From: Rhipidocladum racemiflorum | Lineage: Eukaryota; Streptophyta; Magnoliopsida; Poales; Poaceae | Length of the DNA: 64,000 nucleotides | NCBI GenBank assembly: GCA_036346355.1 | Contig: CM070570.1 | Location: forward strand, 3,914,649 to 3,978,648 | Direction of reading: 5' to 3' | Shown here: piece after piece, positions 46,702-58,990 of the stretch | How the letters are laid out: each line of letters begins with the position of its first letter | How positions within the stretch are numbered: the first letter of the stretch is position 1 | Program-made: the position numbers and the translations under genes | The notes under the pieces: model-generated | Databases searched by the model: none | Told to the model about the DNA's origin: nothing | The model's input: only the letters and a program-made list of their open reading frames with translations

Positions 46702-46942
46702 CGCGAAGACAGGAGGAAAGCGCATGGTCAATTACTCAATTAACATACAGAGTGGACATCTTGGAATCTTTTTTAGTTGTTGTACTGGTGTCGCGAAGAC
46801 AGGAGGAAAGCACATGGCCAAGTAACGCCTAAATCCTTTATTTTTTATTTTTCTTAAATAAATGACAGAACTTCGGCTAATCTTTTTTTTTAAAAAAAGA
46901 AACGCGCGAAGACAAAAGGAAAGCACATGGCCAAGTAACGTC
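46702..46942 (+). promoter_or_regulatory. Triplicated upstream motif of the second receptor kinase
   Basis: CGCGAAGACAGGAGGAAAGC-type blocks at 46702-46727, 46791-46830 and 46905-46942, the last two continuing into ATGGCCAAGTAACG. The intact paralogue has one copy (26270-26310). AT-rich spacers separate them. Confidence 0.7.
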
Positions 46943-46984
46943 TGAAGCAATTGCTACTTGGTAACACCGTACACGTACCGAGCC

Positions 46985-49900
46985 ATGAAACCAAGAAACG
47001 ATACGGGCATGGCAATGGGAGTCATGAGCTTGCTGATAGCACTCATCGCCATCCTGACAGTTGCCGCGGTGAGCGCTGGCGACAGTGACGACAAGGCGGC
47101 GCTGCTTGCTTTCAAAGCGCAGGTCAGCGACGGCGGCCCTGACACTCTAGCCTCCTGGAACGGCAGCACCAACTTCTGCAGCTGGGAGGGCGTGACGTGC
47201 AGCCGCCGGAGGCCGACGCGGGTGGTGGCGCTGCGCTTGTATGGCAGCGGGCTCATCGGAGCACTCTCCCCGGCCGTCGGGAATCTCACCTTCCTGCATA
47301 CGCTCAACCTGAGCTCCAACGGCCTACACGAGGAGATCCCGGCGAGCCTCGGCCGTCTCCGCCGCCTGCAGACGCTCGACCTGGGCTACAACTCGTTCTC
47401 CGGCACGTTCCCTGTGAACCTGAGCTCCTGCATCAGTATGACCATCATGGTACTACAAGGCAACAAACTTGGCGGGCGCATCCCGGCTGAGCTCGGCAAC
47501 ACGCTGACGTCCCTGGAAGAGATTGTGCTGAGGAACAACAGCTTCAGAGGGTCCATCCCGGCATCACTGACCAATCTTTCCAATCTACAATACCTAGATC
47601 TCTCCAACAACCAGCTCGAGGGCTCAATTCCACCAGGGCTCGGCAGCATCCAGAGCATGCGGCATTTAGAACTCTTCACCAACCACCTCTCTGGTATGCT
47701 TCCACTCTCTCTCTACAACTTGTCGTCCCTGGCAATCTTCGATGTAGGGGGGAACATGCTGCAGGGAAGCATTCCTGCTGATATCGGCAACAAGTTCCCC
47801 GGCATGCAAATCCTTGCATTGTCTGGTAACCAGTTCACCGGAACAATCCCTTCTTCACTATCCAATCTCTCCGATCTCACAACACTTAACCTCCAGGGGA
47901 ATAGATTGAGCGGGTATGTTCCTAACAATTTGGGGAGGTTGCAAGCTCTCCAAGGTCTGTACTTGAATGATAACAGCCTTGAAGCAAATGACAAGGAAGG
48001 GTGGGAATTCCTCACTTCTTTGGCGAACTGCAGCCAACTGCGTAATTTGATACTCGGCCGCAACTCTTTCAGAGGACGCCTACCGGGTTCAATTGCGAAT
48101 CTCTCAACGACTCTCCAGAAGCTATATTTAGGTGAAAATAGGATCTCTGGGAGTATCCCTGCAGACATCGGCAATCTGGTCGGTCTGAACATTCTACTGA
48201 TAGGGAATACTTCCATGTCGGGAGTGATTCCAGAGAGCATTGGAAAACTAGAAAACTTGGTTGACCTCATCCTGTATAGTACTGGCTTGTCCGGCCTCAT
48301 ACCACCATCTATTGGAAATCTAACAAAGTTAAATAGGTTGCTTGTATACTACAACAACCTGGAAGGACCAATACCAGCAAGTATTGGGATGCTCAAGAAA
48401 CTTTTTCTTCTTGATTTGTCGACAAATTACCGCCTTAATGGTTCAATACCCAAGGAAATTTTGAAGCTTCCTTCACTTTCATATTACTTGGATTTATCAT
48501 ACAATTCTCTTTCCGGACCCCTTCCATCAGAAATTGGTACCATGACTAACCTCAATCAATTGATTCTGTCAGAAACCAGTTGTCTGGCCAAATACCTAAT
48601 AGTATCGGAAATTGCCAAGTTCTAGAAAAACTATTACTGGATACGAACTCTTTTGAAGGAAGCATACCTCCATCTCTGACCAACATAAAGGGACTCAGTT
48701 TGTTGAATCTGACCATGAACAATTTGTCTGGTAGGATTCCTGATACCATCGGTAGCATTAGATCCCTACAACAGTTGTACCTGGCACACAACAACTTGTC
48801 AGGATCAATCCCAGCTGTTTTGGAAAATTTGGCATCATTGTCTAAATTGGATCTATCTTTCAATAATTTGCAAGGCGAGGTGCCAGATGGAGGTGCTTTC
48901 AGAAACCTAACTTACATATCAGTTGCTGGGAATAGCAAGTTGTGCGGCGAAACACTTCAATTTCACTTGGCTCCGTGCTCTACACGCCCCTCAGGCAAGA
49001 ACAAGAAAAAGAAGTCGAAGTCTCTTATAATTTCTCTAGCAACAACTGGAGCAATCCTGTTGTTAGTTTCAGTTATTCTTCTTGTTTGGATGCTCCACAA
49101 GAAGCTCAAACAAAGGCAGAAGGGAAGAGTGCAATCTCCAATTGCTGGGGAGCAATACGAAAGAATTCCATATCATGCATTATTCAGAGGAACCGATGGG
49201 TTTTCAGAAGATAACTTGCTTGGGAGAGGACGATATGGTGCGGTTTACAAATGCATTTTGGACAATGAGGATAGGACATTGGTTGTCAAGGTGTTTAACC
49301 TTTGGCAATCTGGATCCTCCAAGAGTTTTGAGGCTAAATGTGAGGCTATGAAAACGATACGACACCGTTATCTCATAAAGATCATCACTTGTTGTTCGAG
49401 TATCGACCTCCAAGGTCAAGAGTTTAAGGCATTGGTTTTTGAGTTCATGCCCAATGGTAGTTTAGATGGTTGGCTTCATCCAAAATCTGAAAGGCTCACG
49501 ACAAGCAACACACTCAGCCTTGCCCGGAGGCTGGATATTGCTGTAGATATCGTGGACGCAGTAGAATATCTTCACAACCACTGTCAACCACCGGTAATCC
49601 ATTGCGATCTTAAGCCAAGCAACATTCTTCTTGCTGAAGACATGAGCGCCCGGGTTGGAGACTTTGGCATATCAAGAATCCTTCCAGAACATACAAGCAA
49701 TGTAATGCAAAATTCATATAGCTCAATTGGGATAAGAGGTTCCATTGGCTATGTTGCTCCAGGTGACTGAAATTCTTCTATTTTTATCTTCTACTTTTCA
49801 CACAAATATGACATGCAAACCACTAACTTTTGCAAAATTGTAGAGTATGGGGAAGGCTCGGCTGCCTCAGCTCCTGCTGATATTTATAGCCTTGGCATAT

Positions 49901-50235
49901 TGCTTCTTGAGATGTTTACCGGAAGGAGCCCAACAGACGACATGTTCAGAGATTCACTGGATCTGCACAAATTTACAGAGGATGCTCTTCCAGATAGAAC
50001 CTTGGAGATAGCTTGCTCAACAATCTGGCTGCACACAGAACCACAGGATAACATTACAAGAGGTAGAATCCAGGAGTGCTTGGTTTCTGTTTTCAGACTT
50101 GGCATATCCTGCTCGAAGCAACAGCCTCGAGAGCGAATGTTGATAAGAGATGCAGCGATAGAGATGCACGCAATTAGAGATGCGTACAGAAAGAGAAGCC
50201 GCCACCCAGACATTCAGAATTCAGAACAGCAATGA
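46985..50235 (+). pseudogene. LRR receptor-like kinase paralogue with one-base frameshift
   Basis: Exon 1 46985-49762, intron 49763-49843 (81 bp, GT-AG), exon 2 49844-50235. Domain order equals the intact gene 20.6 kb upstream. Exon 1 is exactly one base shorter: a G is missing near 48571 in a run GTCAGGAAACC-type position, moving the frame within the late LRRs. Everything after is open again in the shifted frame. The kinase keeps HCD (non-RD) and DFG, but the alpha-C glutamate is replaced by Lys (codon AAA at 49336-49338), and Ala before the catalytic Lys is Val. The tail is shorter. A sequencing error could explain the frameshift but hardly the Lys. If the frame is really intact this would be an LRR-XII receptor with a weak or dead kinase. 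Confidence 0.88.
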
Positions 50236-51049
50236 ACAAACAAGCTGGTATGACATAATCCTGAAATAACAGAAGCCATAAATGATGTTTCGGTTAGAAT
50301 TTGTTCTCAGAACTATGTTTCTTTGCAACAGTAACAGACAAATGTAAGATGTAAAGCAAATTCCACTTTATACTCAAATTGTCAGTTTGAAGAATCACCA
50401 CTATAGCAGTGGTCATACCGTGTACATAGCTTCTTAGTTTTTACAAATTCTGTAGATTTCTGAGTTCAAATGATCCCCAAATTTAGCTTGCACATTCCCA
50501 AATCAGTACAACTGCAAGCAACACGAATTTATCCCCTTCAAGCGAATCAGTAGTGAGAAATAAGGCTCCACACAAAATATTGTCCATTCCTAAAAAATAC
50601 AAATGTAAGATGCAGGAACCACTATGCAATAAGAACTGGAATTGCACCTGAAATTTTGCATTTCCAATTACTGCAGATGAATATACCAGCCAACACAATT
50701 AGCAAGAACATAACAGCATTGTTCCACAAAATTCCACCATCAAGAACACCAGAATGTTGATATATGATCCAAATTCAAAAGGCCGAGTCATATTAGAACT
50801 TTCACACAATCACCATCAAGAACACCTGAATCACACCATCAAACCACAACAGAAATCACATAGTAGAAAGGCGTCATTACTATTCCAGACCAGTGAGGCA
50901 ACAGTTTCCAAAAGCATCATCACATAATTCTTCTTACAACCACCCAACTACACACTAACTATCAACCAACCATCTCCACTAACTCCTACTACTACCACAC
51001 TACCAGATTGCCAGGCTAAACAACCACTAACTACTACTACCACCATGAC
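50236..51049. other. 3' flank of the second kinase, no other gene seen
   Basis: AT-rich former UTR/intergenic sequence with ACCATCAAGAACACC repeated at 50738 and 50811. Nothing else can be supported. Confidence 0.5.
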
Positions 51050-51275
51050 TAATGCTCTCTTGGAACAAGCTACACGGTGTGCTCCCACTCTCCCTGTATA
51101 ATTTGTCGTCGCTGACCATCTTTCATGTAGATAGCGGGCGGGGATTCATCACTTCAATGATAAACTACAGCGGGCTACTAGAGTTGGTTATCGGATCGGC
51201 AACAACTCTTTCAGCAGGCAGCTGCCAAGCTCTATTGTGAGTCTATCAACGACACTCCAAAAGCTCTATTTAGGA
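51050..51275 (+). pseudogene. Receptor kinase relic B, piece 1 (LRR)
   Basis: Matches the LRR part beginning near 27040 of the intact gene (LPLSLYNLSSL block), then jumps over about 250 bp to the GWEFITSL-equivalent region. It ends at the target duplication of a MITE. Confidence 0.85.
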
Positions 51276-51499
51276 GATCTCTTTTACAGTGGATTAAATT
51301 GAATATGAACCGTTTATTCTTTTTGATCCAATGGATCAGATTAACTAGAGTCTACTTATACTTCATCTGGTAATATAGTAGTAAAAACGCTCTTAACAAA
51401 TCAACGGTAAGATGCGATTTCTACTACATAATTTATACTACCAAGATAATACACCGTAAACATTTTATACTACCAGGATAATGCACCGTAAAATTTCTC
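51276..51499. mobile_element. MITE in relic B (224 bp)
   Basis: The 8-bp duplication ATTTAGGA (51268-51275 and 51500-51507) flanks inverted ends (TTTTACAGTGGATTA versus TTTTACGGTGCATTA on the other strand). Either hAT- or Mutator-derived; 8 bp favours hAT. Confidence 0.8.
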
Positions 51500-51507
51500 A
51501 TTTAGGA

Positions 51508-51874
51508 AGCAATAATGTATCTGGGGGCAGTCCGTTGCAACAATTTGTTAGGTCTTACGACAATAGAGATGGCGAATACGTTCATATCTGGATTTATCCC
51601 AGAGAGCATTGGGATGCTAACCAACTTGGTCGCACTAGGCCTCCAAAAACTAGCTTGCTTGTCAGGCCTGATACCGTCATCGCTAGGAAATCTTTCGCAG
51701 TTGATCACGCTTTATGCATACTATGGCAACTTGGAGTTGAAGAATCTGTTTGCACTTGATTTGTCAACGAATTGCCAGCTAAATGGTTCAATTCCCATAT
51801 AGGTTTTGAAACTGCCTGCCCTTTCATGGTACTTGGACTTGTCGTACATTCCCCCTCTGAAGTTGGTAGCTTTG
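51508..51874 (+). pseudogene. Receptor kinase relic B, piece 2 (LRR)
   Basis: Continues the LRRs (FIPESIGMLTNL and LSGLIPSSLGNL blocks) with a small deletion and a stop near 51800. It ends at CTTTG, duplicated beyond the next insertion. Confidence 0.85.
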
Positions 51875-52814
51875 TGAAGGATCGCGGCGCTCTCACAGGG
51901 GTGAACAACCCAATGCATTAATAACACAAACCACAAATTTAACGAACTAAAGTAAGCAGCCAATCTAAAATAGTAGATTAAACAATCATGCATGCATAAA
52001 TAAAAGATATATCTAACTGAAACCGAAGAACACAGATCAAACAATCATAACCATGCTTACTAATCAAATCAATTGAGTACTGATTTCTTTTACATAGAAG
52101 TAACCTTCTTTTCATCACGACGTCGGTATCAGGCTCCCCTGCCCTCCTCCTTGCGCGCGGGTGTAGCCGAAGTGTCCCCTCCCCGGCCTTGGGGATGACC
52201 TTCGTGGCGACTGTCTCCCCCTTGCGCGCACTGAGCAGTGCCTGAAGATCCGCGTCACACACGGACGAAAAAACTCGTCGCCCAACTGCTCTCCGATTGC
52301 TTCCCTGGTCTCTCCATCTAATTCCTTTTTTTTTTTTCTGTACGCCGTCGCCGTCAGAAGCTACCTCGCCGATCTCCTTTCTCTACTGAAATTAGCGCCG
52401 CCCCATCCACTTTGTTCTTGGTGGAAACCCTTACCTCCCTGTTTCGAAAACATACTCGTTCACGGAAACCTGCTCGTCCTTTATAGAGACACCGGTTCGG
52501 CCAGCCCGGCCCACTTGCCTGCATGCGCCGCGCTCGGCCCGCCTGCCGACTGCGTCGCTCTCTGCGCTCGTCTGGGCCTGCGTTCCTGCATGCACAACCA
52601 TGCACACACCACGCACGCAACACAGCCACTAGCAAACAGACTACGCGCACGCATGCAAGCACACTCCAGACAAGGAAAATAGAAACATGCAAACTCTAGA
52701 CACGCAAGACACAAGCACATCTGCACATACATGCACACATGCATGCATGTAAATTCTAATTTTTTATATAATTAATTCTTGGCAAATCACTCAACACAAA
52801 AATATAGATCAACA
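51875..52814. mobile_element. Solo LTR in relic B (940 bp), possibly Copia
   Basis: TG...CA termini (TGAAGGATCGCGG and AGATCAACA) and an exact 5-bp duplication CTTTG at 51870-51874 and 52815-52819. No second LTR or coding region. Orientation and superfamily are uncertain; the open frames inside are not recognised. Confidence 0.8.
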
Positions 52815-52819
52815 CTTTG

Positions 52820-53457
52820 CAAACCTTAACCAACTGATTCTGTCAGGAAGCCAGCTCTCCAGCAACACACCCGATAGTGTTTAGAATTGCATAGTGTTGG
52901 AATGGCTGTTGTTAGACTAACTTATTTTAGGGAAGCATACCTCCAACCACTGAAGAATATAAAGGGGCTCAGTAATCTGAACCCTACCTTGAAATTGAAT
53001 AAGTTGTCCGGTAGTATTCCTGACACCCTCGGTAGTATTCGCATGCCGCAGGAACTGCATCTAGCACATAACAACTTGTCAGGGCCGATCCACGCAGTTC
53101 TGCAGAATTTGACATTGCTGTCAAGTTTGGATCTGTCCTACAATGATTTGCAAGGGGAAGTGCCAAATCATTGTAGGACAAGTTAGTTCAATTTATATGA
53201 ACTCCTCCCAACAATCTGTAAAGTGGTTTAACCTTGAACATTCTGGATCCACTAGAAGTTTCGTGACTGAATGTGAGACACTGAGAAGTGTTCGTCACCG
53301 TTGTCTGTCGAAGATTGTCACATGTTGCTCAAGCATCGATACCGATGGTAAAGGGTTCAAGGTACTAGTTTTTGAGTTCATGCCCAATGGTAGCTTAGAT
53401 ATATGGTTGGTTCATCCAAAACCTAGCAATATGCCCAAGCCTAGCACAAAGACTAGA
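52820..53457 (+). pseudogene. Receptor kinase relic B, piece 3 (LRR joined to kinase)
   Basis: LRRs continue to NNLQGEVP-equivalent sequence near 53160, then jump past the membrane helix and N-lobe glycine loop to the VFNL...SGSTRSF block near 53230. Kinase sequence runs to the SLAQRL-equivalent near 53450. It ends at CTAGA, duplicated at 58873. Confidence 0.9.
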
Positions 53458-56400
53458 TGAAATACCCCACACAATCAATTAACAGTTAACGATGAATTAG
53501 GAGGAAAATTAAACAAAAACAGTTAATAAACTTTATTAACGTATATGAAATATTATATTATAAATTGAAAATCAATTACAATTATGGAATTATGAAATAG
53601 TAAAAGTCTCAATTACAAAATTCAATCAGATAATTACAGATTAATTGTACAAAATTTCAAAAGATAAAAATCCTAAACTAATGATCTTCGTCTTCATCTG
53701 CATAACCTGCATTGTAAGAAAACAACCATGCATTAGAATAGAAATAAGTAATTAAATTGAAATATAAAAATAAGTTAGGAACTGCCGTCAGCTCATTTCA
53801 ATTAATTATCGCTAATTGAGGTACCCTAGATCATCCGGGGGCTAATCTGGCCCCTCTAACGAATATTAGTTGCATTATTCGGCAGTATACAAACCTGGGT
53901 AGACTGTAGATGTGTGTATCAAATTAGCAAACCATAGAAATCAAATCATCCCAACAAAACAGTAAAAGACCACACAGTGAAGCCCCATAGTGAAAGTGGA
54001 TAGAGTTCAAACACTGTGCAAAGAGGACAGCACAATCGTTTCCAGAACCAGCCGCAAGCCAGCCAAGTCCCAGCCGAAGCCAGTCAAAGAGGGGGGAAAA
54101 CCTCCAGATAACTCTAGCCTCCAGAAACACCCACAGCCCAGCCGAACCAGCAGACGCCCAGCAAAAGGAGGAGACTTCCAAGTAACTCAACTCCCAGCAC
54201 TTCAGAGTTCAGACCCCAAACCACACTTTCGGCCAGAGCTCCACAGCCAGGAGCAAGGATAGACAGGAGCAAGGAACAACCGAACAAGGGGCAAGGAGCA
54301 ACCGAGGATCAAGCGAAGGAAAAAGGAGATCCAACCCCAAGAACACAGCCATCTCCCTCAACCTCAAATCTCCATTCCAGATTCATCCAGGTAAGTCCCA
54401 GCCAACCCTCCCATGTAGAGTAGCACAATGGACACAGCAAGAACAAAATGAAATGGAAACCGAAAATGGAACAGACAGTAGGAGTAGAAATGAGCTAGAA
54501 GCAAGTATAGGCAGTAAAGAGTAGGAGACTTGGTCTCAGTGTTTAGAAGTAGAGCATACAAGGGTTGCATCATGTTAACCCAGCCAACATACTCCCCCGG
54601 CGTACTGACATTAGGCTAAACATAGATGCCATCCAACTTGCTAAGGGATATAGTAGAAGATCACACATCCCAGACCAAGGAAAATGCACCAGAAACTCTT
54701 AAGGCATGGCATCAAGCTCGTATCATTTACCATGCAAATCAAACTTATATAAGGCTACTGTTACCATATTCAATCTAGACTTTTAAGGATCATTCAGTAA
54801 CCCAACATCCAGCTCATTCATAGCATAGTGACAATCAGTGTAATGGAACTACTAATCCATCTTCTAAACATCACAGACCAAGAGAAGGCAACAAAACCCT
54901 CTAGCATAGCATCAAGTAATCATCATTTACCATGCCACAATTTACTCTAATCTACTGTCAATATACTTCAATCAAGTATTCAAAGAAGCATCCAGTAGCA
55001 TAGCATTATCTCATCAATTGCCATGTCAAGAACTCAGTAGCAACAACTAGCAGTACACTAGTTCTTAAGTTTTCCCAATCTTTGGTGTTGCTTAGTATCA
55101 ATCAATAATCATCTACTAAGCATTCTTGCAATCCCTCAAATTCAGTTCAATCAATAAAACCCAAATCAATTCGAGCACAGCATAGATCAGTTGGGGAAAG
55201 AGGAGATCTCAGTGCAAAGGCATTTATCTCAAACATCACGAATCTTTAGTATCAAACATCCCCACAGCATCACAAAATTTGTAGAGAAGTTAACATCACA
55301 GAGCAAAGGATTGGAGAAAGGAGAGAATGAAGATGGGTAGGGAGCACCAAACCCTAGCACCAATAGAGCCAAACCGGGACATCACAAGAGAGCCAACCGG
55401 AGGCAAAGAGGCACAGCATCGGAGGCGGCACGGGAGCAGAGGACCGAGGAAGTGACGACTGATCCGGCGAGCCACCCGGAGTCGAGGGAGAGACGGTCGG
55501 CGATGCCAGCGGCGTTGGGTGCAGGACCGAGACGAGGCCGAGCCGGAGCAGACCGGGGACGGGGACCGAAGGGGCAGAGGCGCCATGGAGCCAGGAGTAG
55601 AGGGGAGTCGGGAGGAAGGAAGGAGAGGCGCAGGAGAATGCGAAGGGGAGAAAAGCCAATAGGCCAAATGGATAAGGAGAAAGGGAAAAGGAGAAAGGAA
55701 AATAAGAAGGAAGAGGAAAATGAAGGAAAAGAATAAGAAGAGAAAGAATAGAGAGGAAATAGGAAATAAAACAAGAAAATAGAATAGAAAATAGAAATAG
55801 AAAGAAGAGAAAAGAAAAGAGAAAAAGAAGAAAAATGATGAAATTGGACATGTCACCCAAATCTATAGATTCTACCCTAGGTGAAACCTCCTAGATCAAT
55901 TCAGATAATTGAATAAAATTATAAATTCAATTAGTTGATCAAAAGTAAAATATAACCAGATAAAATCATATAAAGCTTTAAAAATCGTGAAACAAAAATT
56001 AATGAATCCTAAAGCAATATATTAAACTCTTGGGCTCTTTAAAACATATAAAAACTTATTACCACTAAAATATGGTAATTAAGTAGTTGTAACATTTAGT
56101 TCCAATTAGACTGTTAATCTGCATCTGGGTAAGCAAAGTAAATAATATTAATAGTTCCCATAAGAAAACAATTAGGAGGGATAATACTTTAAATGAGAAA
56201 ATTTGGTTGAACAGATTAATTGCTACGCAAATCAATTCATATACTCTCATACAGTTTGCTTTTAGCAGAGATCAAAATAAGACCTAAATTAAGTAGAAGA
56301 CCTCTAAGAAATCTAAACCTTATCAATAGCTAGTATAATGAATAGGAGTGGATAATCATAACTAGGTCAATGTGTTAAACTAAAATACCTTAAATAGCAA

Positions 56401-58872
56401 TACGTTAAAGTAGACTGCGTCAACTTAAAGTATTGCAAACTGTAATGTTTGAAATTAAAACACGTCGAATCAAAAAGGCAACGAATCAATATATGTGGAT
56501 CAAAATTTAAATAAACAACATGTGTACGCCAAATTAAATCGAGATACAGAAGAGAAAATCTGATCGGTGAAGGAAAGGAAGAAAGAAAGAAATGAAAAGA
56601 AGACAATAAAATATAATAATAACCAATAGAAGGAATGTTAATATCAGAATTAAAGATTTAATAAATAGAATTACATTAAGACCCTTATGTCATGATCATA
56701 TTATGATAATTAGAAGTTGTATAAGAGTAGATAAGTGTATATACAGAAAGGAAATAATACCAATAACAATAGCAATATTGTCTGAGTCAAAGACTTAATA
56801 AACTAAAGAACATCAAGACATTCCTATTATAACCATATTACAATAATTAAAAAGTTGCATAATAATAATAAATAAATAACACAATGGATCAAATAACCTT
56901 GTAATTAAAATCTTATTAATCAAGAAAATAAAGCTAAGCGAACAAATATAGTGTTACTATAATCCAGAAAAGAACCGGATTCTATGACTCACTTAATAAT
57001 TCATCATAAATCAAATTAGTCATAATTTAAGTATTTAAGAGAATAAAAGAAATCAATTAAAGGAGAATGAACTAGATCTGATAAAAGGAATTAAGAATTA
57101 AATAACTGTAGCAATTATCATGTTGATCGAAACAGTTAAATCCTACCTAGGCTAAAGTATAATTTAAACCAAATTAACACCAAGCTAAATTGAGATAAGT
57201 CAATTATCTCATACTAAAACATGTCTAATCAAAATATGGCAATCTAAAGAACCTCCAAGATAAAACACTTATTAAACCTACATCGATTCAATAAGATTGA
57301 AAGAAAAGGGTTGGACACCCAAATCATATAAAAGCTTATTAGTTATCTAAAGTATATTATTCTCTAATTTCAGTGAAATCGCTTTAAATCGCGTGATTAT
57401 CTTCTGCTATCGTGTGAGGACGTATATTCCACCAGAATCCAGGCAAGCATTCCTTGTCCATGTTTATGAAATGGATTTATAAAGAGTTTATAAAAGATTT
57501 GTGAAATGCATTGATGCATGGAAAAATCTATTTAATTGAAAAATTGAAATCGATGATTGGATTAACTGCAAGTGCAGTTGGATTGGTAAATTAATGAATT
57601 ATGATTTGGACTCAACCGACGGGAGTCGGGTGAGTTATTATATGGTGGGTAGAGGGTGCCAAGGAATGAGGTTGGGTGGGGCCCTCTACATAGGGATATA
57701 ATATAAGGTGGAAACCACTTCACAAGGCAGAGAACCGTATTAATTCGTGGTCAACCATAGTGTGTGGAAACAACCGGAAAAGGTTGTCCTATGATGGTAT
57801 TTAAATCTCCACAATGGGTAAGTATTAAGGGGCGCTCCTCTGGGCATGCCGGTAGGCTCAGAGGACGGGATGCCAAATGTGGTCAAGAGACCGGCGCTAT
57901 ATTGAAGCAGGATGGAGTATCTCGCCTAACGGCTGGGATCAATCAAGCTACCCCAATGTCTTAGTACCACCGATTCGTAGTAGCAATAACCGGTAGTGGT
58001 CAGGGCATATGAGTATCTCTGGATGGAGGTACAATCTGGCTAACCAGGTCATAGTGCCGTCGAATCAAGATAGCGCATAACTGGAAGGGGCTGTGGTTGG
58101 AGATTTAATACCAAAGTAGTGATAAACGCTCGGGTTCTTGACTTCGGTCGAAGTTCGCTATGGGAAAGTGATACAAACTGCGCAGGTATAAATCATGAAT
58201 TCATGCCTGTCTCCTCGGATCGAGGCTACGGAACATTGAATACGAGTGTTAGTAGAAGTTTTGCAAATAACAATGCCCAAGATTTTCTTAATAAAACCTA
58301 TTTTGGATAAATGGATTTGAGCTGTGATTGAGGAATGGAACTGGGAGTTCTGTGATAAAATCTAGTTTGTTTGGAATCGAGAGTTCGGTTTATAAAACCC
58401 ATTTTGATTTGGAGTTGGTAAGAGCTCCGGTGGTTAAAATTCATTATGATTATGTTACTATTATCGCTTCTTTCGAGTACATCTTTGTACTCACCGTTTA
58501 TAACTCTCCCTTTGCTAGATGTTGGATTTGGTGGACAAGCAACTGATCAGAATATGGATTCCAGATGAATGTAGTAGCCAATGATAGTTTTCGGTTAATG
58601 AGTATCCATGTATTACCTTATTGTACATGGATCGTATGTATAATTACAGCAAAGAACATATAGCCTGCGTGGCAATGGAAAGGTAATAAAGTTTCCATTT
58701 CAGTCTCTAATTATTGTTTCTGTTGCAACACTTTGAAATGGCGTATTAATTAATATTCACGTCGGGCTTACTCGATGGTTTATTAATTAAATATGCTCAG
58801 ATCAGTATGATTAACTCGAGATTAATGGCAACACTCGGTCATTATCTAGGGTTAATTATGCGGGTCGCCACA
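53458..58872 (+). mobile_element. Very long LTR-type insertion in relic B (5415 bp)
   Basis: TG...CA termini (TGAAATACCCCAC and GGGTCGCCACA) with the exact duplication CTAGA at 53453-53457 and 58873-58877. I find no primer site, purine tract or pol sequence and no repeated ends, so it reads as a solo LTR. The right third (57380-58872) has plus-strand LTR features: CCAGGCAAGC near 57440 and a GAGTAC hairpin. The left part (53458-55860) reads like an LTR leader in the opposite direction (a C/T-rich leader on the minus strand near 55380-55860), which suggests a nested or inverted piece. The interior 55870-57380 is featureless and AT-rich. Confidence 0.75.
58475..58492 (+). other. GAGTAC/GTACTC hairpin
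   Basis: 6-bp arms with loop ATCTTT, 380 bp before the LTR end. Confidence 0.55.
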
Positions 58873-58877
58873 CTAGA

Positions 58878-58990
58878 CATTGCTGTAAATATCATGGATG
58901 CCTTGGACTATCTTCACAACCATTGCCAGCCACCAATCATTCATTGCGATTTCATGCGAAGCAACATTATTCTTGCAGAAGACATGAGAG
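58878..58990 (+). pseudogene. Receptor kinase relic B, piece 4 (kinase C-lobe)
   Basis: Encodes the ALDYLHNHCQPPIIHCD region and the start of the catalytic loop, with a Met in place of the Lys after the catalytic Asp region. It ends in CATGAGAG, the duplication of the next insertion. Confidence 0.88.

Noticed and set aside
55296..55860. Phe/Leu-rich open frames on the minus strand
   Set aside because: They arise from a purine-rich GAAAAGAA tract and look like membrane protein only by composition.
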